Below, one piece after another: positions 44,611 through 57,468 of a DNA stretch of 64,000 nt (its first letter is position 1; each line of letters starts with the position of its first letter). The position numbers and the translations under genes are program-made. This stretch comes from Talinum fruticosum. Lineage: Eukaryota > Streptophyta > Magnoliopsida > Caryophyllales > Talinaceae. The notes under the pieces were generated by a model that was given only the letters and a program-made list of their open reading frames with translations, was not told the origin of the DNA and did no database searches. The stretch spans positions 2,728,001 through 2,792,000 of the forward strand of contig JAITYX010000003.1 in assembly GCA_021018815.1 (NCBI GenBank). Direction: 5' to 3'.

Positions 44611-46294
44611 ACAAGTAGGCCGAACCCGGCCCAACCAGGCCGAGGTTATGGCGGGCGCCAGCCACCACCGGACAATGGTGGGCTGGCCGCGTCGAACTCT
44701 TTCTTTTGACTCCGTAATGTGCTTTTAACCGTCCAATTAGATGGTTTATTTATTTTAAGGGCGGTCCAACTAGGTGGTCCCATTTATTTATATTTTACCT
44801 CTAAGTGAGCGATAAAATATAAAAGTATAGCATAATACTTTCTTTTATTTAATAATAGGTAAGTCTACTACTTACCCGAATACATAGCTAATAAAGGGAA
44901 ATCATTGCAAGCACACTACTTGTAAAATACTAATATACTTTGTTCTAAAGAGGAAAAACTAAACCTCCTTTCTTTTATTCTATCCTAAGTTCTATTCTAA
45001 AATATCTAAGTCCTAGTCTATCTTTACTTCCTTTCCTTTAGGGTCACTATACTCGACTTCTTCATCCCGGGTGCATTCCTTCATTTCTTCAATTCTGCGA
45101 GCCCTTTTTTCTTTAGCTTCTTTGGCTTCGGTTTCTCTTCGACGAACGCGTTCAACTACTCGAGTGTTTATTTTGTGAATTTGGAGTGGTGTAGCAGCAA
45201 GGACAACTTTTCGGGATCCATCCCTCTAGTTCTTAGTGCCTTACTCCGTGGGAATCTACTTCTATTATCCACTCTAGATAATAGGGAGAAACAGAAGTGT
45301 TGGGTGCGCCCGAAGTGTCAACAATTTTGACGAGGATCATCCAATATTCGGGCCACGACTTTGTCCAGTTGGAGTTACCAAACCCTCCGAACAATTCAAA
45401 GGTAGCGAGGCTAGATCCAGTCCAACGAAGGAATCATTTGCTCTCTTCCCATCTCGCCGCAACACACGATCGAGGAAGTAGTAGGTATTGTTCTCTAGGC
45501 CCAACAGATCGTATAAAAGGGTCGCTGCGAGGTATGCGTTTTGAACTGGGACACCTTCCAAGGCTTAACGTACCAAACTACATCGTTAGTGTGATTCTTC
45601 GGGTATTCCTCCCATCATGAGGTCGGGTGATTAGCTAACACCACTTTTCGTTTTACTTGGCGAAGTGAGTCGCTAAGTATGCATCGGCTTTTGGAGGAGC
45701 CTAAATCGGCTTTAGGCACTCTATTAACCGGATCTGCACATCATAGATGCAAAATGAAAATTAGTGTCCTGCACGATCAAAGTCCAATCTTTTTAGGCCC
45801 AACAGGAGCAAAATAAAAATTTAAAGAAAAGAACGAAAACCGAAAAGGAGCAAAATTTAGAGTCTTTTCAGCGTGAACCGGAGGCGTTTTTCAGCTGGGC
45901 GGTGCTGGACGACCATCCCGTGGCCGGCGCCACCGACTAGTCCACATAGTTTGGTCTCGTTTGTCATCATGTGCTTACTCGCAACAACGGGAGGCTCCCA
46001 AAGAAGTCTTCCTTGGAATTTTCTTCGACATGGTCTAAGCCTATGATTGTCTCAACAACTATTAGGGAGTTAGAGAACAATAATTCTCTAATTGTTCAAC
46101 TAAACTCAATAGCGTCACCGGTGCCAAGTCCTCGTGACCTCCTACCGATAGGAATCCACCTATCGGACAGGTGATAATAGCCCACGACCTCGGGATGATG
46201 ATTGCTTCAGCGAAGGCATACATGTTTCGACGGTATTTCATTACCTTAGTCAGATTTACTTAATTCCCAATGAGAATCCACCCCGATTCTTATT
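44611..46294 (-). pseudogene. 3' part of second antisense gene (DUF7745-like), split by CACTA
   Basis: Minus strand. It continues the gene that starts near the TATA box at 54441-54449, across the CACTA insertion. Visible pieces: GVPVQNAYLAATLLYDLLGLE at 45490-45555, and a charged segment RRIEEMKECTRDEEVEY near 45060-45110 that looks like a C-terminal tail. Together with WDPHHLVFRF at 54185-54214 it resembles the plant transposon proteins built around a mobile-domain-like fold. The family name is tentative. Confidence 0.45.
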
Positions 46295-46505
46295 CACTAT
46301 AAAAAAAAAAACTCGCTGTTAGCATCCGATTTTAGAGACTCCCAAAAATTCGACGCCAATAGTGTTGTATTTAGCGACGGATCCGATAGAAGATGTCATC
46401 CGAATCGAAATAAAATAAAACGCTATTAGCATAAGATATTAGAGTCGGATATTTTTGAGTCCGACGCTTTTAGCGTCCGATTTTGAGTCCGACGCTAAAC
46501 GGGAA
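46295..46505 (+). repeat. CACTA left subterminal repeats
   Basis: GTCCGACGCTTTTAGCG, GAGTCCGACGCTAAAC and related words (GCATCCGATTTTAG, GACGGATCCGATAG) in both orientations. Such repeats bind the TNPA protein in known En/Spm elements. Confidence 0.75.
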
Positions 46506-48248
46506 CGCCTTAATCAAAGAAAATCGAGAACTAATTAGTTGGTCCTACTATTGTTCCTCCCCTAAATTGTTCGTCGCCCTATTGTTCCCCCGGTACTCTC
46601 TCGTCCTGGCTAGTTCTTCTAGCGTCCATCCTCTCCGTCACCGGCGTCGTCACCCTTCCGTCACCGGAAATCTTTGTTCCGTCCCTCCATCATCCTCTCG
46701 TTGGCGGCACCTTCCTCTCCATCCACTTTAGGTTCGACATCTCTCTCTGTGTGTCTCGCTCTATCTCTCTCGCTTTCGACTCTCTCATTCCCCCATTGTT
46801 GTGTTGCCCTTTCTCCACCTCTCTCGACCCCCTCTGTAGTAATTCGGCGAGCAAAATCGCCGGAAATAGCAACTTGTAGGTTCTCTCACCTGAAAATACG
46901 GTAAAGGTCTTGTCTCGCAATTAGTTACGGTTTTTAAATATTAGCTGAATGTTTTTGTTCAATTCGGCAGAATCTAACTCCAGGGAAAGAAGAAGCAAGC
47001 CTATTCCGGAATTGTTGATATCTTTTGCATTTTTGTTTGTTGTTCCGCATCGAACTTTTGTGCGTAGATGTATCTTCATGAATTCGTTGCTTTTAGAAGC
47101 CTTTCCCTTCAAATGCAAATTACTTGACCATTCTAAACGATTTGTATGTCTTTTTGTTTTTATCGGTTGAAGTATTTTTCTTTTGTGCGAGTGCAACAAC
47201 AAATTGGATGTAGATGATGAAAAATCGAGTTGTAGAAGACAGTTTGACGAAAAGCTATTAATTTTAAATGAGAAGAAACATAATCTAGTACAAGCACTCG
47301 AACCAGGTAACTTATTGCATTCAAAACCGAGGAACCGATTTGACTGGCGACCATCTAATGTTCTTATTGGATTTATGTCTTATTTTAATTGGATTTGCTT
47401 GCAAATGTTCTTATTGCATTGAAAATTAAGAAAGATGGGATTGGATTTATCTTAGGTTGCAAAATAGTTGAGGCTAAACCTGGTATTTCATTTGTTTGAT
47501 GATTGAAGATACCAACTCTTTGAATTTAGGCCATGGTTGGACCTCCGGAATGGATGATCTCTGTTGCTAATCTCACAATAACCGAGACTTAAATGTATCT
47601 TGTGCATGCTTAGAGGCTGGAAATCTGGAATTTGATGCATCTGTCAAAATGGAGTTGAGATTGTGATTTTGTGTTCTTGTAACATATATATGCATTTTAT
47701 AAAGCTTAGAAAATCCGTTCAAAAATTTGTACATAACAAGGTATATCGGCAAGTTATACACATTCTCATGTGTATGGTGTTGATATAATACTTTGTTGTG
47801 TACAAGTTTTTGAATTGTCCGTGTTGGACAGCTTTAAGAATCATATGGTATTAGGTTGTATAGTTACTAAATCCTTGCATAAACTTTTACATATTTAAGG
47901 TGACAATTTTCATATGTTCTCTAGGTACTATTATAAAGATAAGGCGCGTAATGTCTTTGTGAATTATTTTACCATAGGCATTATTCATCTCATTTTTATA
48001 GATCGTACTTGGAGAACTAAGGGGAAATGTTGCCAAAATTTGGTCAAAGTATGCAAGGACGTAGCTGCACATTCTAATATTATATTATTCTTGAATGGGT
48101 ATAGGGCCACTTATCCTCGTAGAAAGATGTAGGGCATGCAATTCTCATTATAAAAAAATACAATATAAAACATTACGCAAGCTTGATTGATTGGTAATTT
48201 TAAAAGATAAACATACTTAACTATTTTAAAATCGTATATATCTCGCAG
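46506..48248 (+). other. CACTA 5' non-coding region
   Basis: CT-rich, leader-like sequence at 46540-46830 with intron-like borders, then AT-rich DNA. No transposase domain is visible before 48249, where an intron-acceptor-like CTCGCAG precedes the first coding exon. Confidence 0.5.
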
Positions 48249-51200
48249 TAATGGAAACAAATAGAGAATGGATGTATAAAAGGTTTGATGGAAAATACTT
48301 GAATAACGAGTTCATTCGTAGGATAGAAGAGGAATTTATTCCATTTGTTAAACAAGACGAAAGCTTCAAGAGGTCAAATAAGATGAGGTGTCCTTGCAAT
48401 AAATGTGGCAACGTGCCTTTCTTAGATGAGGATACCGTGAAATTACATTTGTATAAACATTGGTTTCGCGCTAATTATTTTCATTGGGTTAATCATGGGG
48501 AGACTTACCCTGATTTAGAAATGAACAATCAAGGGTCATCAAATCCATAAGTAGAATCAATGCATGAAATGTTGATGGATGCATTTGGGCCTATGTCCTC
48601 AACATGGATTGATGATGAAAGGGTGGATGAGGAACCAAATGAAGATGCAAAAAATTCTTTGAAATGTTGGAAGCGGCTAAGAGACATTTGTATGAGGGGT
48701 GTGATTTGTCCTTATTGTCAGTAATCTCACGGCTCATAAACATCAAATGTGAGTTTAATCTCCTAAATAGAGCTGTTGACAAGTTGTTGGCACTAATGAA
48801 GTCGACACTTATTATTCTCGCAAAGAAGTGGCTTGCTACTTTGGAACTTCCACATGAGAGAATTGATGTTTGTCCAAATGGGTGTATGTTGTATTAGAAA
48901 GATAAAATCAATTTGGACAGATGTGAGCATTGTGAGGTCAATAGATATGACAAGAAGACATTGAGGGGTAAAGGTATTGCAAAGAAAGTACTAATATACT
49001 TTCTAATTGGGCTGAGGTTACAAAGATTGTATGCGACGAATGGCACAATTGCCTAAATGAGATGACATTATGAAAATCCACGTGAAAGTGGCTTTATGGC
49101 ACATCCATGTGATAGTGAAGCCTGGAAGCATTTCGATGTCACTTTCAAGGAATTTGCCGCCGAACCTCGCAATGTTCAACTAGGTTTATGTAACGATGGC
49201 ACCCCATTTAGCAATTTTAGGCGAGACGTACTCCTGTTGGCCCGCAATTGCAATTCCATACAATTTACCACCTTGGTTATGCATGAAGAGACAACTTATG
49301 TTTCTTACTTTGTTGATTCTTGGCCCAAAGAGTCCTATGGGGAAACTTGACGTTTATTTACAACCTCTCATTGAGGAATTGAAGCAGTTGTGGGATGTTG
49401 GCCTTCAAACGTATGACATTTCAAAAAGAAAAACTTCACATTGAAGGCAGCAATTATGTGGACAATAAGTGACTTTCCATCATATGGTGTGCTTTCAGGT
49501 TGGATGACATCGGAGAAATTAGCTTGTCCTTATTGCATGGAGAACACGAAGGCATTTAGACTAAAACATGGGAAGAAGACCACATGGTTTGATTGCCGTA
49601 GACAATTTCTTCCCGAAGGTCATCGTTTTAGGTCTAACAAGAGTGCTTTTTAAAAATAAGGTTGACCATTCACCTCCTCCTCCTCATCTTAAAGGTGATC
49701 AAGTATGAGATCGCATATGTAGGATGCCTAACTTTGTTGATTATCATGGCACAATTGATGGTTACCTCGAGTCTTAGAATTGGACAAAGCAAAGCATATT
49801 TTGGAAATTGTCGTATTGGAAAGATCTTCTCATATGTCACAATTTAAATGTCATGCATGTCGAAAAGAATGTGTTTGATCAAGTAATCAACACAATCATG
49901 GATGTAAAGGGAAAAACTAAGGATGACATCAACACGGATGGAGGACGAACTGAAGCTGTTCCGGATGTTGCATATGTTATGAGTAAAGAGGCAAGAAAAG
50001 CTTTATGTAAGCGGCTAAAACAACTCAAGTTACCCGACGGATATGCTAGTAATTTAAGTCGATGTGTTGATGGAAAAAATGCAAAGTTGCATAATTTGAA
50101 AAGCCATGATTGTCACCTCCTTATGGAGCGATTATTACCCATAGCTGTGAAGGAATTACTGTCTCCAAATGTTTGGAAAGTCCTTACAAAACCGAGCCAA
50201 TTCTTCGAGGATTTATGCGTCGCTCATTTGCGAACGAAGGATGTACTCCAATTAGAGGTAAATATCCCTGAAATACTGTATAAGATGGAGATGATCTTCC
50301 CTCCATCTTTCTTCAATGTGATGGAGCATCTTCCTATGCACTTACTATATGAGGCTAAAGTGGGTGGACCCGTTCAATATAGATGGATGTATCCCTTTGA
50401 AAGGTATCGAGTGGTTCTTATCAAGTTGTCGGTTAATATTTTATAGTGATGATACTAAATATTTATACTTATGATGTAGATTTCTACATCATTTGAAGAA
50501 GAAAGTCGGCAATAAAGCTCGTGTTGAACCATCCATATGCAATGCATATCTAACGAGAGGAAATTTCAAATTTTTGTGCCGATTACTTTGACCAAATTGT
50601 TGACACAAAAATAAGAGATCTTAGGCGAAATGTATATCCTCATATAGAGGAGAATAAAGGTGAACACATTCCGGATGTCTCCTCCTCTAATGTCGGGTAT
50701 GCCCCTAGCGAGGGACGTATGAGATACCTTTATCAATGCGAGTATGATGTAGCTCATGCATATGTTCTTCAGAATTGTGAAATATTAGAGGATTATGAAC
50801 GATACGACTATCAAGTTGGAATAATTTTGTCACATATTATCTTTTAATGATAACGAACTAATAATAAGCATTTTCCCCAACTAAGGCAATTTGAAGATGA
50901 AATGATTACATTACATCCACGTGTTAAGAAAGATGAAGTATGGAGTAAGTTTGATAAAGAATTCCCAAAATGGTTTCGAGAGAAGGTTAGTATATTAATG
51001 TTATGTTATAGTGGTTTAATTATGTATTCCATTTTCATTAACTTATACTTTAATGGCGTAGGTTTTTCATTTGAACGAAAACAATGGAGTAATTAAAAGT
51101 TTGGCACTTAGTCCAAAGAAGGATATGCGTATTTTTAACCATTATTACATAAATAATTACAACTTTCACACCCATAAATACGGTCAAAACAAGGCTAGTA

Positions 51201-51790
51201 TGAACTATGGGGTATCCGTGAAAGGGGTAGATGACATTCATTATTATGGCATTCTTCAAGAGGTGATTGAGTTAGAGTATGTTGGGGATTCTCGTTCTTA
51301 TAAGACTGTTTTGTTCAAATGTGAATGGTTTGATTCTATAAGGGGTATTAATACACATAAATAATATAAATTAGTGGATGTCAACCATACAAAGAAGTAC
51401 CCAAGGTATGATCCATTTGTATTAGCATCCCAAGTTATACAAGTGTATTTTACCCCTTATTCAAGTATAAGGAACGATAGAAACCAATGGTGGGCGGTAC
51501 TTAAGATAAAACCAAGATCAACATTTGAAGTACCACTCAATGATACAGACATTCCAAGAGGATACTAATGATAACCTCTTACTTTGTGTGAGTTCGAAGG
51601 AGTCCAAACAAGAGTTGGAAATGAACTTGAGGACATAAGTGAAGAGGAAGCTATTGAAGACGATTTCAATGCTGAAAATGAGGATAATAATTTTAAAGGG
51701 GAGGCAGGTGATGAGAATCTTTCATTGTATAATGACATTGATGATGACATTGTAGCAATGATGATGATGATTTTTGAAGTAATATTGTAA
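48249..51790 (+). pseudogene. CACTA TNP2-like transposase
   Basis: Start METNREWMYKRF at 48251. Domains in order: transposase-associated N-terminus with a Cys/His zinc site (RCPCNKCGN, 48251-48548); TNP2 catalytic region (DVCPNGCMLY near 48867, NVQLGLCNDGTPF near 49170, LDVYLQPLIEELKQLWDVG, IMWTISDFPSYGVLSG, ACPYCMENTKAFRLKHG); DUF4218 at 49990-50410 (ERLLPIAVKELL, FPPSFFNVMEHLPMHLL); DUF4216 at about 51210-51570 (YGILQEVIELEYVG, KYPRYDPFVLASQV); and an acidic C-terminus ending at a TAA (51788-51790). Stops at about 48548 and 48895 and frameshifts near 49330, 49440 and 49650 break it. It would cut and paste the element. Confidence 0.85.
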
Positions 51791-51894
51791 TCTGGTGACA
51801 TTGATAACCAAACGATCTATGTTATAATTTTGCTTTATGTTTTGATTTTTTGTGTATATTAATTTATTTTTGAATATATATACTTAAATCTTCT

Positions 51895-53447
51895 TTGCAT
51901 GACATTATTCGTTGTATATACAAGTATGCCTTGAACAAAAGGTTTTGCACTAAATCATGGTGCGCCTACTTCAGTTCCGATTCCAATGTTGGGGCCGATC
52001 AAGCTATGGTCCAGTCTCAATCATCATCATCACAGGGAGATGGCTCACAACAAGGGGCATCTTGTAAGAAAAGAGTTTTGTCAAAGGATGATGATAACTG
52101 GTGGTATGTATTAGTAATTTTGTTTATCTTTCGTATTCTTTGGGTACTTTTAACTTAATAATTTTATTGCAGGTTCACTAAGTCGAAGTTGTCACGAGCT
52201 ATATCGGATGATATCAAGAGTTTCTACAATGGCCGAGTGTACATGTTTATCAAATCTCCCTAAAGAAGAGCAACAACTTTTGTGGAGGACTTTTGAGGTA
52301 AAAAGCTTGAAACAATTAGATATATATGAGTACTTTTTAATATTTTCAATTATGTTTCATAATATTTTTGTAAAACAGGGCAAGTATACTTGGGCTCCGG
52401 AACTTTCTTAAGAAGTCTATGCAAAATGGAAGAAGAAAGTTGGTAAAAATTTGAGGAACTTAAGGCTGGAAAAAGGCCCGATGATAAACCAATAACTTGG
52501 TTGTCGGATGAGGGACGAGAGAGGTTGAAGGGCCTAAGAAGTACCCCTGAATTTCAAAAAAAAAAAAATATGCGCAATGCTTGAAGAATAGGACAGAAGA
52601 CCCAATAGCAGGAATCTTACATAGCCAAGGGTTATTCTCAACCGCGAGATCTCGCAGTCCAAATGGTATAAACTCTAGTATTTTGGTTTTCTTCCCTTTT
52701 ATATACATCACGTAGTTTGTGTAACTTTATTGCAAATTTTGTATGCCTAGATCAAGGAAGGGAAGAATCCTACCCCCTCTACATTGTTTGTGAGGAGTCA
52801 TAGTAAGGAAGATGCTCAATCTAGAAAGGTCTTCGTCGATGACCGGTCCAAATCTCTGTGGGTAAGAATACTATCTCCATAAACCTTTACAAGCAAATAG
52901 AGTGAGTAAGCACTTAATTGTAATGAACAGTGGCATTGGAATTGTAGGGGATAAGTTAGAACTTTATCATGTCAAATATTCAATGTATCCATGATTATCA
53001 ATATTGAATGGACAATGGATGTCTTCCCTTTTGTAGGGAAAATGTAAAGCATTTAGAGTTGAGTGTGGTATTCAGGAGGGGACAAAAGAGGCAGAGACCC
53101 TCTACAATAAGGTATCAGGTGGGTGGAGTAAAAAATCAACCATTTATGGATTGGGTAATTCCGCGATAATGTTCTACGAGAAACCTACTACCTCGAGCAT
53201 CCTCTACAGGTGTTACCTACAATTCCTCGGCCTATTCTCAGCTACAATCACAACTTAAATCAACCCAACAACAACTTGATGAGCAAAGAAAACTAGCTGA
53301 GAGTCAGCAAAAGACCATGGAAGAGCAAAGAAAACTAATCAAGAGTCAGCAAAAGGCCATGGAAGAAGTAATGAAACTCATCCAAAACCCGTGTCCGGTG
53401 GTTCTAACTAATTTCTTAGCATGGTTTGTAGGTGGAACTTTGAATTG
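51895..53447 (+). pseudogene. CACTA TNPA-like second gene (plant transposase, Ptta/En/Spm type)
   Basis: Readable pieces: FTKSKLSRAISDDIKSFYNG after an intron (acceptor near 52171); TLFVRSHSKEDAQSRKVFVD at 52780-52845; EAETLYNKVSGGWSKKSTIYG at about 53090-53150 with GLGNSAIMFYEKP; then a Gln/Glu-rich coiled coil (LDEQRKLAESQQKTMEEQRK) at 53275-53380 and a stop near 53447. This matches the Ptta/En/Spm transposase family that binds subterminal repeats. Stops occur at 52259 and elsewhere, so the gene is not intact. Confidence 0.7.
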
Positions 53448-53514
53448 ATTTGTTTGATAAAATTATTGTATAACTTATAATTCAAGTGTGAATGTTGGTT
53501 GTTTTTATGAATAG

Positions 53515-53615
53515 TTGGTGGTTTGTGTATTTGTGAATGACTGTGTAGAGAATGAGTCGGAATGTATGTGTGTATTTGTGGATGACTGTGTAGAGAATGA
53601 GTCGAGAATGTATGC
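53515..53615 (+). repeat. Tandem ~51-bp repeat near CACTA right end
   Basis: TGACTGTGTAGAGAATGAGTCG occurs twice, in frames of TGTATTTGTG and AATGTATG. It lies just outside the subterminal repeat block. Confidence 0.7.
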
Positions 53616-53689
53616 AAATATGCAGGAAATATATGTAAAAAGGAATATTAAATGTAAAAGAAGTCTGTGGCTAAATAAGCAAAAATTTA

Positions 53690-54037
53690 GCATCGGATTT
53701 TAGCATCCGACAATAATTCGACGCTATTTGAGTCAAAATATCCGACGCTGAACCGAACCATCCGATGCTAAAATGAACAAATTGGTTTGAAAAAATCGAA
53801 AGGAAATTAGTGTCGGACACAAATCCGATGTTGTTTGTGCCGGATCAATCCGACGCTAAAAAGGAAAAGCGTCTTATTTTTCATCCGACGCTGCATCGGA
53901 CATGAAATTGTTTAGCGTCGATGTCTTCTATGTCGGATTTTTATCCGACACTAATCTGATGCTAAACATGATTAGCGTCGGATTTTCTTAATTTTGCGTA
54001 TGATTGTGTCCGACGCTTACCAGTTTTACTCGTAGTG
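53690..54037 (+). repeat. CACTA right subterminal repeats and end
   Basis: At least eight variants of TCCGACGCTAA, in both orientations, within 350 bp (for example near 53745, 53850, 53885 and 54008), ending in TAGTG. More numerous than on the left end. Confidence 0.8.
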
Positions 54038-54449
54038 ATTGCTTAGTTTCAACAAGTATTTTTAAGGCTCATGGAGATTTTTTTATGATTTGGGTATAGC
54101 TGGTTTTGTTCACCTATAGTTGCCTAGTATGGCATCGAATTCTTCAAGTAGGGGCACATTTCCTTATCCTAAAACCTGAAGACGAGATGGTGTGGGTCCC
54201 AATAGGCTATATCAGCCCTTAGGAAGGTCCAATAGACCTTCACTTGGCGAATGTTGAATAGGACATTCAGCCCATAATTGGATAACCCAGATCTATCCAT
54301 GTTACTCATCTCATGCATCCATCATGTTAGCTCAATCATGATGTTCATATTTTTGAAAGGAAGAAGAGGATACGGTATGCTCTTATTTTGGTTCGCGAAG
54401 GCTTTGGAGTTAGATATCTTTTTAGCACCAAAATGGATCCTATTTATAG
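54038..54449 (-). pseudogene. 5' part of second antisense gene, with own TATA box
   Basis: On the minus strand CCCTATAAATAGG at 54440-54451 looks like a TATA box, followed by a leader with a CTCTTCTTCCTTTC tract. Downstream, YWDPHHLVFRF (54214-54182), then DKEMCP after a stop, matches the opening motif of plant transposon/mobile-domain proteins (WDP..xxFxF...E.xP). The gene is cut by the CACTA insertion at 54038 and continues at 46294. Confidence 0.5.
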
Positions 54450-54909
54450 GGGTTTTCTAGAGTTATTAGAGTCCTACTGCAATAAGATCATCAAGCGAGT
54501 CATCAGCACCACGGGTTTCGCGGGTGGCGGGCTTCGGCCACGACCATAGTCCGGCCTGTTTCACGGTTTTCTTCAGCCTAAGCACTCCTTGGACCATTTT
54601 ATTTTCTGCCCCGGACCATTGCGTAAACCGTGTTGATATTTTGGATCATGCACTTGAGATTTTCCTTTTTCTTTTTTTATTATTTTATTTTGGGGGAATG
54701 GGGGCTAGCGTAATTTTTTTATTTGTCTTTGTATATTTCCTTAAGTCCTTTTTTTGCATCATATTAAATAAAAAGAACGCATTTCTTAGAATTGAGTCTT
54801 ACATTTCATCTCGTTACATAAGAGTCTTCATTACAAAGCACATACTAAATAAACAAACACCCTACAAGGGACTCCCTAATCATCAACGGTGGAAGCAACG
54901 ATGAATCTT

Positions 54910-57345
54910 TTAAGCATCCCCGTCAGAATCGTCATCAAAGATGGTATTCCCCGAAGTTCTCCAAAACAGATGTCGAGAACCGACCACCTTCGTCACCTTG
55001 ATAAGAGTTACCTCCGTGGTCCCTTGATTGCGAAGCTTCATGGGTTGGCCCGCTGTACGCAGAACCGAAAGCACTAGGATCGGGCCTAAAAGTACTAGAT
55101 CCTGCCTCGGAAGTGCTCCTATGATGCGCATGCTGTGAAGAATGTCGTTAAGAACCTTGTCTAGCGAGTACTACTAAAAGGTGCTTGTTGGCCGAGTTAG
55201 GTGTGTTTGTGCCTCGGGTACACCAGGAAAACTACTTGAGGGAGGTGCTCTAGATCGGCGCCTCTACAAGAATGATTGGGCAATTAGCACTCACTAAAAG
55301 CTCAATAAAATTAGCACTCCACTAATTAAAGACTTACCCGGATATTAGGGAAAAATCGCCCAATAAGGAAGTTTTGGATTCCCGCAGAGCAAACTTAAGA
55401 TTGATGGACACGATCCGGGATTATTCTTAGTCATACTATGAAAACCGATACTATGGTGTTAGCCAAAGTTACTTTTAGCATACAACTAAAAGTGAAGAGC
55501 ATGAAATTCTACCCCTTGCCAATTCCTAGGGAAGGGATGCCTAACACATTTTTCCTCCGGAATTTCGGGAATTCTTATATAACAAGGAGATTCCCGGGAA
55601 GAGTAACATCCATATTAATATTTGGGATATGGATGTCTGCAGGAGTAAGCTGTCGGAAGATGAAGTTAATTTCCACGCAATAAATTCAGCTCCGATAAGG
55701 AGAGAGTAAAAAACTCACCGGTTGGATCACGATCCGTGCCACATGGTTGACATAGGATGTGTTCAAGTTTAGAAATGAGGTAAAAGGATACCCCACAGTA
55801 GTAGCTGCTTGCTCATTTGGATGAAGGGAGAGAAAGTAAAACATGGTCGGAGGTGTATCAACCAGAACAAACGGAGGTCACATGTTGACCCGGATTTGAG
55901 GTGTGACCCTCTCCCCAAGATACCAACAAAATCCAAAAGTACCTTCAAATAAGATCCTCCTTTGACTCAATTCTCATGCCAAAATGACACTTTGGGGAAG
56001 TTGGAGTTGCGCCCAAGGATGAAAGTTAGCCTGCATTCAAGGTTTATCAAGAAATAAGCTAGTAAGAACGAAAGGCAGCAAAAAAATGAATGAAAAACAG
56101 TGAATATTCAAGGCTGAAGTCCACCACAGGCAACCCTACTGGCAGTGCCACAGGCCATGGGCAGAGGCAGAAAACTAAACAAAGTTATAGAAAGGTCTCT
56201 AAAGCACATTTTGAGACAAATTTGGAGATTGAAGAGGCATATCAAGGTCACATGGTTGAGGGATGATCTTAAGAAGTCTATCCCATGAATGTTATGTCGT
56301 TGAATATAGACCTTAACCCACGATACGGAGGTCGAAATACGAGAATGATTTGTTGAATCGGGAGAAAGATGTGGGAAATATTCATACAACTGCGGCTGCA
56401 TTTTGCAAATCAAGTAAGACTTTTTTATCCACACAAGATAAAAAAATACATATTTTGAAGAAGAGGAGAATTTGAGCATAGCTCAATAATCTTCCACAAG
56501 CCATTCAATGGTAAATAATTGGTTGAATCCGGCTCCAATTTTGTGTGCCATACACCGGCACGGAGGCCCCTAATGAGGCAAGTATATGTAGGAGCATCCC
56601 AATTGAGTTCCTTTATTTTGTCAAGGTTCACTAAGTTCACCAAATAATGAATATGAACCTTAGTAGCTTGGTCGGAGAAAAGATCGTACTCAAGAGAAGA
56701 GCAAGCACAATCTGGACTTGTTAAGGAGAGTGTTGACGCCAGAACCTAACATCCTCAAAAGCCTCAAAAGGATAGTATACTTAAAGAAATTATCATGGGG
56801 AAACTTATCGGCTACGGGGCCAAAGAGGTTACAAAGATAGTCGGGGTTTTTATACAAGTTCCGGTCATAGGCTAGAGGCTCTCTTGAGAAGCCCAAACCG
56901 GATAAAACGGCAAAATCAAAAGGCGTTATAATCATTTCACCAAAGGGAAGGTGAAAAGTGTTGGTAGTGTCCCAAAAGCGCTCACTAATGGCCCTAATGG
57001 GATCCCTTTCTCTTTTATCAGTAAGGTGGTACAAAGTAAGGTCGAGATGACCAAATCCGGCACTATGCATGACATCTTCTAGAGGAAAACTCATCCTCTT
57101 GCATGTCTCCATGAATTTAGGGATAGCTCCACTACTCCGAATCGAGCCTTTCTATAAGACAAAAATCCAACAAGATTTTTTTTTTTAGTTGAAGAGCTAT
57201 TCTCAATGAGTAAAAGAAGAAAATTAAGCCAACTAGGTTATCGAAGGAGTAATGGCCAATGAAGAAACGTGACTCTCTTCTTCAACCTGGACCCGACCTA
57301 TTGCCATCCCTACCTCCCGGAAAGATGGGCTTTCCTCCTAGACAT
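54910..57345 (-). pseudogene. Antisense plant-mobile-domain gene of the gypsy element, copy B
   Basis: ATG at 57345 (MSRRKAHLSGR) and stop at 54910 after an acidic tail (DDDSDGDA). The plant mobile domain is clear at 57112-56690: FPLEDVMHSAGFGHLDL, ISERFWDTTNTFHLPFGE and ITPFDFAVLSGLGFSRE. Its second part, VSWVKVYIQRHNIHG, is near 56270-56330. Introns with GT-AG ends on the minus strand are at 55718-55650, 55512-55436 and 55337-55264, matching copy A. A fourth possible intron near 56480 has lost its GT. Length from ATG to stop is 2436 bp, against 2464 bp in copy A. It is decayed by stops. The lower decay within the domain makes this the better copy for judging the protein family. Confidence 0.75.
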
Positions 57346-57468
57346 TTTGGAAGAAGAGATTTTTGAGAACCAACTAGTTTTCAAGAAGAAGCAAAGTAAG
57401 AGAGCACAAGAGGAAGGCAAGAGCAAGAAGAGGAGTAAGTGTGCGAAATGAACACACTAAGCATTCCC

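Larger units (their letters stand above)
46295..54037 (+). mobile_element. CACTA (En/Spm) DNA transposon, complete ends
   Basis: Begins CACTATAAAAAA at 46295 and ends CTCGTAGTG at 54037. It is flanked by the 3-bp duplication ATT (46292-46294 and 54038-54040), as expected of CACTA transposons. Subterminal TCCGACGCTAA-type repeats cluster at both ends. Two genes lie on the plus strand: a TNP2-type transposase and a TNPA-type protein. Length is 7743 bp. Both genes are damaged, but the ends look good enough for mobilisation in trans. Confidence 0.92.
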
